A DNA stretch of 58,061 nucleotides, from positions 719,869 through 777,929 of the forward strand of contig NW_019091466.1 in assembly GCF_001949145.1 (NCBI RefSeq). Direction: 5' to 3'. The position numbers and the translations under genes were made by a program. Below are positions 38,501 through 50,500 of the stretch, piece after piece; position 1 is the first letter of the stretch; each line of letters begins with the position of its first letter. Source of the DNA: Acanthaster planci (lineage: Eukaryota > Echinodermata > Asteroidea > Valvatida > Acanthasteridae). Under the pieces are notes generated by a model that saw only the letters and a list, made by a program, of their open reading frames with translations, made no database searches and had not been told where the DNA came from.

Positions 38501-41500
38501 GTTTCAAGTGTGGTGAGTCTGAACATGACTGTTGCCAAGCTGTAAACATGCACATTATTATCAAATTTATGTAATATTATGCGTTGATCATATTTAAGAG
38601 CAATATCTGTGGTACACAACCTGTCTATAACAAAGTTTTAATTTTTCCCCGACAAGGCAAAGTTCTACGTATTAGTAGAACATGCACTTGGTTTAAACTT
38701 CTCACAAGGGATCTCACGAGGCAGTAGTAAGGTGGGCAGAGTTTAAAACCCCCCTTTTACCTTTATTCAAAAAGGCTTTCTAGGGTTATATGCTCATTCT
38801 CATCTCATTTGGTACTAAGTAATCAATAACCTTAAGCCACTCATTTCCTTGTACAGCAGGATAGAATGTTTGTGGTCCATTAAGGATGGGGGGGAGGAGG
38901 ATGACTGACTGTTGATTATTGGATTGAGAGTTGATTGTTGGTGACTTTCAAGTTTGGATTTATACCTTTGAAATCCCAGTTCATTTCGAATGAAATTTGT
39001 TCCAGGTCTATAGCCGGCATCCCTAGCACATCTTTCAATCGCATCTAATTTCGCAAATTTACTTGGGTTTCTTTTATTGGTTAGCAATACTTCTTTGAAA
39101 GGTGGGGTTGATTTATAAATGAGACCTTCTCTATCGACATATTCAAAATTTTCATATGTGCGTAACGATGGCACGTCACTTCTACCTTCTTGTTTTATAA
39201 ATTTCATAAAATTTATCTACATTTGGATTAACTATAAATCTTGTTCTTCCTCTTTCTAGGGTATCATTTCCATGCTCTACAGCGTCTGAGGTCGTGTTTG
39301 GTTGATCTTCTGTTGGTAGGGGCTGATAGTCATAGGAATCATCCCATGCCATTTGTTCTTCTTCTTGTTCTGCTTGGTCTTCTGTTGCGTTGTCAAAATC
39401 ACCCATTTCCATGTCTTCAAACCCTCCTTCTGCCTTGATTTATAACTTATTTACGTTATTTTTAAATTACGGAAAACTTTTTGGTTTTGGTTTTGTTACA
39501 CGTGTGTCGCATTGGTGAGTTTGATTGATGGTATGCTGGTTATGCTTAGCCCTGTGCAACCAACCAATCTTGAGTAGCTGTCGATCTTGTGACCAACACG
39601 GAAAGTTTTGCGATGTCTTCAGTATGCAATCTGTCTAAATTGGGCAATTTCCACTTAAGATCTTTTTGGCTGTCATAGCATATCTTATTATAATTAGACT
39701 CACAACTGCACCGTTGTAAAGCGTGTTGGTAATATTGTTTGTTTTTGTAGCCATCTTCATATTTATTAACGTCAAGAAAAAATGTTTCAAATTATTTTTT
39801 TAGTTTTGAGCATTACTCCATTACTAAACTTTCTGGTTTAGAAGCTTCGGGTTACATGTAGATTCGCATTTAGGTTTGCGTTAGTTACCTTACTCGACTG
39901 GTTGGGTTCACTTGGAATAGGTTCATGTTTTGCACCCTTCGAAAACACATTTAAAGCAAAAAGCCCCACACCAACGCCTGCTAAAATCAACCAAGGACAA
40001 AATGACGGAACATAACTACCAAAAGATTGAGATGTTTCGTTTGTTTCCTCTGTTTGTTACATTATTAAGACAATTGCTCTTTCATTTTGTGATAATGTTC
40101 AAGTTTTTTTAACCTGTGCATTTCGTTTGGGGTTTTTGGTTTTAGTGACTTTGGTCAGGGTCTGAGGTGTCTTCGCTGGGCTCGGAATAGGTTCGCTCAG
40201 ACTGGGTTTGCTCGTTGCTTCGCTCCGATAGGTTTGCTCGCTTGCTTTGCTTTTGTTGTTTCTGTTTCCATTGTTGCTAGTATTTGTTACAAAGCAAGAC
40301 AGTTTTGTTGCGATTTTTCATTGAAACAAAGATGTTTTATCGTAATTAATGCACCAACTAGCAGAGAAAGGTAACTTCTGGACTTGTAACAAACTTCTTT
40401 GAGAAATCGCCCTGCTCAAACTTATGATGGGATTGTGTTTGAGATCTTGGGTTAATGCTTCTTCCGAGTCTAACGTGATGTTGTGTCCCAAAAATTTGAT
40501 AGGAAGCAAAAGCCCCAAAAGTCGGGAGTATAAACTCAACAAACTTTCACCCACCATAGATATGACTTCCTTGCCAAATTAAGCCAAATAACGTCGAGAC
40601 AGTTTTCTTGTTCCAACGGTGGCAAACTTTTGATGCCTTTGACGGTGAATTCCTTACCAAGATATTTTTTAGAATCACCCACTGCTATTAATGTGCAAAG
40701 TCGAGATTTGAAGTCAATCAGGTTCGTGCTCGTTTGATTCACGTTCGGTTCTGGGTTTGGATGCAACTTTAAAATTGTTTTGAGGCCCTCAGTTTGTTCC
40801 ATTTCTAATGTAAGTAACAAAATATTGCTTAATTTTTTCAAAATTTGTTCAAACAGATTTGTTTGGTTAAGACGACTTTTTTCAGGTGTGATCATTTACA
40901 AGTGTAGAACATCAAATTGAGTGCTATAACTAGCTTGATAACCAGCGGAACATATTGCGACATATTTATTAGTTTTGTTCCTTTTTATTTACAGCAATAC
41001 TTTAAAAATTTGTTATAACTGTGTTATAATTCAAAGGTTTTGAGAATTGTAACTTGGTTGCTTGAAGTTCTTACAACAAACACCAACTCAACGGCGGTTT
41101 GGTTTTTAGCAAGAGTTTAGAATATTTCACATCTCTCAGATGGTTTTTAATGGCATGCGATATTCGTCCGGCATTACGTCGTGTTCTTCTTAACGCCTGA
41201 TCAAACGGGTTTCGGTCTTTACAATAAAACATCGTGATCTATTATACTTTTGCCATTTTGGTCAAGGCACTGCTATTACCATGTTTAGATTTTTTGCGAT
41301 ATTTTACTTGCTGTTCAGAACTGCGGTCATCGATAAAAACAAAGTTTTGGTTCCGTCAAACACTTTTTGAAACAATGGCTCGATGGCTTGTTTAGTTCTA
41401 AAAGTTTGCGGTCGATGTCGCAAAGGTATATGTTGGGATTGGTAAATATCCATCGTCTTTCGAGATATATCTTGTTCTTTCAGATTGTGGGACATATGAT

Positions 41501-44500
41501 CACGATGACTTCAAACGCGTGAAAATATTCTTGTTCAAGTAACTCAAGTACCCACTTGGTTTTCCCTGAGTTGGTTTTTCCGACAAAAGCGTTTATGGGA
41601 TAGGATAGGTTTACGTTCGCATATTGTTTTGGTCATTTATGTTTTTAAATTAACTCAACATTAAGTTCACATGGTTAAGTTCGCGTGATTAAGTTTGCAT
41701 TACCCAATTTCACGCAACTAGTAACTCAACGATTTAAAATTCCTGTCTTCAATAGTGAGTTGGGCATGATGAGAAACAAGTACATCGTCAAACACCCGCG
41801 GATTCTGCCTCTCGCGTCATTTCTATCATAATACCGCCCGAGTCACAAACTCTATGTCTGCTACCGTGGCCCTTGTTGTCGTCGGTGAGGAAAAGTCGAA
41901 CTACAAACCGTATTTTTCTTTCAGGTAGTCGCCAATATAATCCTCCCCAAGTTGAAATCTTCTGCAATGTGTTGGCCCTATTCGGTAACCGAGTCTCCCT
42001 AAAACCTATGTGCTTCGTTCCAGTGATTATATTCATTCGTTCCTTGTGAAAACAATTGATTGGGTGTACCTTCGACCATAATGCTTGTTTTGTCGATGTG
42101 AGGATTGTAAAACGTGTGAGGGTTTTTGTCCTTTTGAACAAGATCAAAACGTCTTTCAAACTTCAGATTATTCGATGGTAATGAAATCACGGGCACACAG
42201 CATTTGGGTGTGGGTCTCAAACGTGAATCCATATTTAGTGATTTTTACGCACCCAACGATGATAAAAAAGAACATGAATTATGATTTATGTTGGGCGGAA
42301 CCACGTTGTTGGGTTATGTCGTGTATAGATACTGGTAAAAGCTTTTTCCTTTCTTTTAAAAAAGAATGATGGAAAGCAAAAAGTTAGAAAAGTCTATTAC
42401 AGTCTTAAAGGTTATTGGAAAGGGCACGCAGCCGTTGAAAACCTTCACCAAAAAACCGGCATCAACAAGAGCACGGTAAAAGCCTGGTTAAAAAAAAGTC
42501 ATTTGGCAAATTTTTCAACTTGCCCCTGGATACGTATCCAGATCGAGTACTTTACAAACAGAATTTGCCAAACCCAATGACACCTATCAAATGGGCATGT
42601 TGTATTTACTTTGAATAAATGTCTGTGATGCATTTGGACCTCGATAAAGTTTTCTAGCGGTTATTTTACCATCACAATGCGTTACTGCATAATAAAACTG
42701 CAAGCAACATGTTTTTGTGAACAAGACTTGTCATTTGTTTTTACTAAGATCAATTAAAAATCGGCATAAATCACAAACGGCACTTTTTGTTTGTGCCTAA
42801 AATTTCCAAAAACTACCTTTCACGGTAGATTCTGGCATTTTGACAATACAGGCAGGACTTCCTTCACCTTTACACTTTTTAAAATGTTTGTCTAAATTGG
42901 TTGCTTATAAAAGTGTGAATTGAAACGATCGCAAAGATATGTTTTCCTGCCGTTTTTGTTGATTTGTGATCCAGAGAGTTTCGATTTATCTTTGATCTAA
43001 CAAAAGTGGTCTTTTATGACAAGTAAGTCTTTATCGATGTGGTCACATTCTGTTTCTTCTGTATATAGAGTAGGTCTATGTGTGGACGAGATGGTGATTG
43101 CTCGGAGCGAATTTTTGGGAATCTGCATGACAAAACATTCAACTTTTGGGGACTGTTTAGGTTTGGTTCCGTCAATTTGAGCGATTCTTTGAGCGGCTCC
43201 TCGGCAGCACATGACAGGAAAAGAGTGCAAAAGCACGCGTGGAGAATGTCCCACACACTACTCTTGTGTATAGCATTTGGAGGACACACTTGCACTCGCG
43301 CCAGGAATGCGAAGGAATCTGCTTGAAGCAAAACGTTTCCACCTAGACCTACGTGTACTGTGATCAATCGACGAGGTGGTGCCCATGTCTCCATAGATAA
43401 GAAAGTGGGAGGACTTCTGTACAGCCTTTCTAATATGGCATTAAATTGATACCAAGATATGTGATAGCTTTTGATGTGTTAGTAAGCTGCTTGCAGGATA
43501 ACCACTTGTGGATTACCACGGGGACCACTTATGATTAAAGTGTATGATTATGACGTATGCTGGATAAAACAAAACAGCTGGGTTGTTACTTAGGACAGGC
43601 CTTGCTGGAGAGAACTGAATAATTGGAACGGGCAGATAGACAAACAGTCAAGCCCACTTGCCGAATTCATATTTGTTTGGGTTTTTTTGAATAACTACCT
43701 GGTACCAATACGGTGCGAGCTAAGAAAAAGAAATCCCATACCTCTAAAACAAAGGGAAAAAACCTTGCAACAAACCATACACAAGCGAAGCAGCTACAGA
43801 CTGATCATGAAAATGGAAAATACAGCCCATGCAAGTAATGGGCATGGGAACCATGACAACTGGTGTACTTGTTGTAAAATTTTGGTATTCTACAAGATTA
43901 GCTGATTGCAGGAGGCATGCAACGTGCACCGTAATTAGTTCAGTTACACATGAATGCACATTATTTGAAGACTTTTATATTTGCCCCATTCCTCCGAGCA
44001 TGAGACGGAGATAACACATCGGTTTTTTAAATTAGTATTATTGTTTTTTATTTTTGTATTTTTTAAATTTTTAGCATTTTGTTATTTATTTAATTTATTA
44101 ATTAATACTTGGTTAGGCCTACACTTGATGTGTTTAAGTTCACTTATGTGAGTACCTTTAATCTGCATGAACTGGCAAAGTGATAATTTTGGCTAAACTT
44201 CTCCTGCTGTAACTGTAACAGATCTTACGCAGAAGGCGTCCAAAGAAGCTTCCTTACATGTTCAGATTAGGGGCAGGGCCTACAAGTAAACTAAATTACT
44301 TCGGCCCATAACATTACTTACACTGTTAGTATTGTTATGAGTATTTTTTATTTTTCTACTATTTTTTAAATTTTATTTATTATTTTATGTTTTTCAATTA
44401 ATCACCGAAATATAACAATGTATAACTTTTTTCTTGCGCGTTAGCTGTAGATAGTAACACTATATCTTTGGCTTTCTTAGCCTTCTGCGCTGCAGCCGAG

Positions 44501-47500
44501 ACTCGGGCGGTCACGCACCTGCACTCCAAGCTACTGGTACATGTTTACAACACCATGGCAACAAACAGCTGATTATTGAATTGAGGGATCGTCAACAAAC
44601 CGTGTGCCTGCCGAGAATAATGCTATGTATCTTGGAGTGATAAAACAGATTCTCACAGGCCCAATTATTATGTATTTATTTATTTCTTTGTTTTGTTTCT
44701 TATTTGAACCACTGTGCAGTGACTGACTGAAGCCTGGCCAAAACCATTGAGAGCAGCCAACAATGCCTGTTGTATACCTAGTGCGGCAGCCAGGATCGCC
44801 GTGTAGCCCGAGTAGATGGATGCCTGCTGCATGAAAGAGGCCCCTGACATCAACAGCCTTGTTGAGTGCGAAATGCGCTGTTCCAGTGACTCCATTTAGC
44901 AATGAGCAGTGGCAATGGTAGCTACTTGGAACCGGCTGCCCGGACATCGATGGCCTTGGAGAGTCCAAAGTGCACTGCTCCACTGATTGCACTTAGCGAT
45001 GAGTGTTGGCAATGGTGGCACAATGGAACCGTCTGTTGGATGAGCACTGGGTGTCTGGAGAGAGAATGCTGCTCCTCCGAGAGCTGCTTGTAGATAGTGA
45101 TGCACAGCGGCAAGTTGACTCGATCCATAGTGCTGTCCCCTTGTAGTACAGGCCCGGCTGTGGACAACAGCCATGCGCATCCAAGGTGACGCACGCTGGT
45201 GTACTGTGAAAGTGACCGATGAGCAGGGTCTCTCATGCTAACCGTTGAAACGCGGCATCACACGAAAACGGCACGTGAAGACGTGTGGATTTACGAGGCT
45301 GTGTACACATACCTGAGTCAGTCCTGCCAGAGAAGAGGATATGGTGGAGCAACCAAGCCCCCTCAGACGTTCCCAATCGATCCGCAGCAAAAGACATCAT
45401 TGATCAGCAAATGGCATCATGACTCGCAAGGAAAATGAGACCATAAGATGAATGATGCATTCTCGCAATGGCCTGCAAAAGAGATCCATCCACACAAGAA
45501 AATCCGACGGCGATTCTTCCTTTACGTAGGCCGATTACTACAAGAAATATATACAAGGCCTACCAGTAGTTGGCCTAGTAAGCTGACGTAGGATGCAACT
45601 AGCAATCGATTCGAGGAAACCTTGCGCGACATATTAGTAAATTCCAAGGCACAATAATTTTTTTAAGTGAAGCTTTGCCACCTTTCCCATAAGGGGCATG
45701 AAATTGGCCTACAGTTTAACCAATTTGCACAAGGACACTTCATATCCAAGCAACTCGCGAACCTGAACACAACAGCCCAGTCACGTGATCATTCATGGCT
45801 GCTCTTACATGACCGCAAAACAATAAAACCAAAGGGCGCCCTCATGCATTTTCAGAGAGTAATGACTTTTATCGTTTATGCAATAAAAGAATTATTTGTT
45901 TAAGCCCATGTCACTTTTCGGCCTCAATGTGAGATGGAAAAGTAATTTTATTTTAAACTATTTAAGATTCCTCATGATGATGAGGATGAGGGGGTAATAT
46001 TTCTTCATAATCACTGTCACCTTTTTGCCCCAGTGCTTCTAAGGGGAGGAAAGGAGGAGGGGAGAATGCCCAAAGTGCATGTATGTGTAATCTGTTATAT
46101 ATCTGTTTAAATTGTTAAAATCAGACAAGAAAAGGCTTAGATATGATTTTATCAATAGTTTTGGGATATTACTGATTTGGACTGCTTGTCTTTGCCAGTA
46201 CCTGTAAAAAGTTATGGTTTCCTGGCCTTGCTTGCAGATTTTTCTTTGGTAAACAGTGGAGTAAACAATTTCAAATTGGAAATTCAAATTTCTAAATATG
46301 GTAGTCGGGAGATGTGAATGCATGTTACAGAGGAATTTGACATGACTTGTTTGTGATTTTAAGTGGAAGTTGTTATGGAAATAAGAATAAACAACAAATG
46401 TGAAAAAACACTAAACCAATCCTTTCCATCCGTAAAATAAAACATACGTGTAATCAAGGGATCAAACATATTGTCAGAAGTTACAATGATAAACACTGAT
46501 AACAGACATTATTTTTGTCTTAAGTGGGATTACTTAAGTTGTGTATCACCTTACATTGTGTAATAACATAACAGAAAACAAATTAAACTTGCAATATTTC
46601 CTTTAACCACTTGCTGCTGGGGAGCCTGGTTTTAGACACATATTCTTAAATGCACAGCCAAAATAGGACAAAGGGAACTGTGCCTTGTAACAAAAGACCA
46701 TACTTGTAGCAAAAGACCAGGCTGCTGGGAATTACCAACATTTTTTCACTGTCAATAGCGGAGATTGTCCAGCATTGTTTTGAAACAGTACAACAATATT
46801 TGTGGCATTCAGCGAATTACAACCGGGGACAAAAGCGCTCCATCACTGCAGCGATGAGCCACACAGTACCCCAGCACGTCAATCTGGCCCCAATTGAAAA
46901 GACGTCAGCAGTGCACTGTGCTGGTTTCGGGAACAAAGAAAATTACATAACACCGCACATTCTTTTTACAAGGTGGCAGGCCTGGCTGAAATATACCTGC
47001 GTCAAAAGAACATCTATTTCTTTCAGATTAGATTTTTCGGAGCATTCAGACTAGAGTAGCCACTAGATAGTCATTTGTATGGGTGTGAGTGTCCAGTAAA
47101 TGAAGAAATGAAGTTTTAAAGAATTTTGAAAACAGAAAAAAAGCAAAAATATACTCTGGCCCAGTAGAGTCAACATTTATACATGTAAATGCCCCCGGCC
47201 CGAAGTGCTTAAGAAAAAGTGTCACCGTGCTCATTTGTTCATCACTTCAGGATGTAATAATTATATGTCTACATTATAAGGACTTTCTGGCTTCCTTATG
47301 TGTTTCAAAAGTAGGATTTGCTGTTATGGAAACAAGGAAATGATTAAAAAATCAATTAAATCCCCCCCAATCTTCCATTGCCCCAAACCTCAGTCCCCTT
47401 GTGAGTTGATAAAAAGGACATAATAAAGAAAAAAATGATAAAGCAGTCTACAGTTTAACTTGTTTCCTCATTCATTTTGCTTATGATTGATGCACAGTCT

Positions 47501-50500
47501 AAATAGGCCATTTTACCAACTTTTGTTCATTTGTATATTGTATGATTGTCAAAATGAAAATTTAGAATACCTGCAGTGTACTGTGCCATGTGACACATAG
47601 TTGAATCATCGGGATAAAAAACTTTGTGCATCTTTAACTTACATTGTACTTTAAAATAACATCTAATATACCATATTCAAGTTTTAACTGACCTTGTTAC
47701 TTAAATTTTAGAAAAAACAGCAAAGGAACTCGAGTAACAAAAGTCAGTCTTTTCGTTTGTTTTCAAAATAACCAAAACCTACAACAAACGCAGGCAGGTC
47801 CGTACACAAGCTGTGTATCTAGCATGTTGGAAGTGTTTATGGGCTACAAATTCTATTACTGTGCTTTTCTATGCCAGGTGACATGATCCTGCTTATCTTT
47901 GCAAGGTAAAACTGGGGTTGAGAAAGCATTCTTCCACCTTAAAATTACTTTAAAACTATTATTAACACATATTGGTACAAGATTTGAGTTTCCATTTATC
48001 CTTGTTCTACCGTTGATGAGTTTACCCAGCGCAGTACGAGAGTGGTAATTTTAGGAAAAACAACCTAGAAATATGACTAAACTTCTTTCTGTTAGTGGAT
48101 TGGAATACATTTAAGAACCATAATACCGGTAATTTGCCTTACAAGCCGTTTAATGTTGCATGTCCAGATTGCAGGCGTTCCCATTTATTTGTTCAGATGC
48201 AATACTCAAAGATGCACTTGCACACTTGGTGTTCAGTGTAAAAGGACAGCCATGTTCTGAAAGTGCTGTACATACAGATGCATTTTGCTGTACCACACAG
48301 AAAAGGGCATTGTGTTTCCCATTGCCTCTACAATATAACTCTCTCCCATAGACTAAGCAAAGGCACTTACACTGAGGAAAAAAGAGCAACCACCAGGGAC
48401 AGGGAAATATCTTTTGTTCAATTAGTGTTCTCTCCTCCTTGGTTAAAATATTGAACAAAACAAGTAAATATGTGTAAAAATAAGGAAGGGTTGCGTAGCA
48501 CCGTGATCAGAATACTGACAAGAATATCATACAAATTCGGTGCTCTGGAATATGTGATTGCCGAGCTTTCGTCAACTGAGTACCTTCTTCAGGGCAAGCA
48601 GATTCAAGTAACTATGCGTACACCCCTAACCCCCTAGGCTGACTGTAAAATCACATTGACATTGGAGGATTTGGGACTGTTAGAGCCGACAATTTCACAG
48701 AACAATGGCATTTTTGTTTAACATCCACATAAAGTTTGAACATTTTTAAAACAAATTAAAAGAAAACCATCCCCCCAAATAATGAATGCAAAATCAAACA
48801 CAACTTACCTGCTGGGTTAAAACAGCATCAGTACCAATTAAGTGTGATTGGTTGCTTAGTGAATGATCCTCTGATTGATCTGACTGGCTGATATCCCCGG
48901 TCAGCTGACTGTCATGGCCTCTGATCATTTCTGATTGGTTGAGAGGATTGTCCTCTGACTGTTCTGATTGGCTGATATCACTTGACAGCTGCCCATTGTT
49001 GCTGGTAACGAGCTGTGATTGGTTGACTGAGTTTTCCTCTGATGGATCTGATTGGTTATTGATGTCATTAGTTGTTGTTAGACTGATTCGGACTGGGAGT
49101 CCTACAAGACCTAGAACAGCAAACATACAAACTGCAAATGTCACATACTGTAGGGAAGTCCAGCCCCCGATTTCAGTTGTGAGATCATATGAATGGATTT
49201 CAAATACTTTTCAAAAAACAAATTATATTTGCCAAAAATCTCTATATAAAACATATTTCTTGAAAACTGAGATACATGCACATATTTTGACAGTAAGACA
49301 TGCAGAAGATTAATATGCAGCCAACTCTCACTATTACAAAATCAGCAGGACCCTGTGAAAATGTTCACTCATCAATGTTCATTTGAATTTTGCTGCATGC
49401 AGAGCATAGTGCACTGGCTTCTGGCCTCGGATTTACAACATGTACAGATGCTACTGTGTGTGTATACAACAAATGTACATCAATATGGGTGATGTCCGAA
49501 GTTGTAACAATACTCTGTAGAGAATGATTCATCGAATGTAACAGGAATAATAAACCATCAAAATGTTATTTAATGAAAAACAATGTGCATGAATGGCAAA
49601 TGAAATAGAAACACCAAGACGATCAACTATAATTTATGTCTGAGGGCGAAGTCAAGATATATGAAACAGCAAGTATGCCGATGATCCACTGGTACGTGAT
49701 CTTTCCTAAACAGTGTCACAGAGAGATATTATACTGTCTGTTCATTTTGTAATGTTCACTGTGTGATACCAGTTTTCTTCTGGGCACGTGCCTTTGTTGA
49801 AAATTCAATTATGGACAAGCATGAGTGCACAATGGTCAATGTGTCCCATGAAAATATTGTCTGAGTGTAACAGATCGTTCTCTGTTCTGTACTTCGCAAG
49901 AGACAGGACGTCTCACAAAGCCTACATGTACATGTATGTCATGCAAGCACACAAACTCACTGGCAGGTACATGTATACCAGTTCTTACTCAAAATCCTTT
50001 GTGACAAGAATAGTTCTGTGTTTGGGCACTCAATTCCTTTCGTGTTCTTAACTTGGAGATAAATGTTTTAACCCTTTTCTGAGCTTGGGCCAGGGTGAAT
50101 TTACTTTTTCTATCAAAGAGAGGTTAAGAACCTTATTTCATTGTATTTAACAAAAAAATTCATAGAATAGGGTGATGGTTTGGGGGGATGGTTTTGTAAT
50201 TTGGGTCTTTTCATTGTAAGTTATCTGTATGGGTGCATGGGGCAGGGGATCAGTAATCTGTTGAGGATTTGGGGATAATGGCCTCATTTTTTCATAAGTT
50301 AAAACTGTCAAAGGCCTTTGTAAAATCAATCATTGTTTTTTAAGAATTCTTAATTTTCATATAAATTAGCTATAGCAGTGCGCACTCGACAAGAATAACT
50401 GGAATGCACCAAAGTAGCGGTGCATTTTGATGATAGGTTGTAGTTGGTAACCACAATGGATGATTAGCAACTGTGCGCAGTCCAAAAATAAGTACCTTCG

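Larger units (their letters stand above)
38815..42600. mobile_element. Decayed Polinton/adintovirus-like element (virus-like gene block)
   Basis: Four gene remnants on minus (42232-41788, about 41640-41255, 40895-40318, 39412-38815) and one on plus (about 42392-42600) diverge from a common spacer at 42235-42390. One minus gene has a P-loop and a FxxIDD-type Walker B like DNA-packaging ATPases; the plus remnant looks like the N-terminal part of a Polinton-type integrase. This set and divergent layout suggest an endogenous double-stranded DNA virus-like element. The codon-dense, stop-poor character contrasts with the flanks. No DNA polymerase gene, protease or clear long terminal inverted repeats were found, so it is partial. 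Class assignment is inference. Confidence 0.55.
20518..48808 (-). other. Giant intron of DMTF1 (28.3 kb) filled with mobile elements
   Basis: GT at 48808-48807 and AG at 20519-20518 bound this intron, and the flanking exons are both in phase 0. It contains the DIRS, Penelope-like, LINE, piggyBac-type and Polinton-like remnants listed separately, two minisatellites and a sequencing gap. The stretches 20518-23400, 30610-36100, 42800-44800 and 45440-46600 show no recognisable gene or element; 44030-44400 is very AT-rich. Two cryptic in-phase exons cannot be ruled out by reading alone. Confidence 0.78.

Noticed and set aside
43014-43394. 126-codon minus open frame next to the virus-like block
   Set aside because: Two other overlapping frames (43254-42997 minus, 43078-43326 plus) are open as well; no domain or context shows that it belongs to the element.
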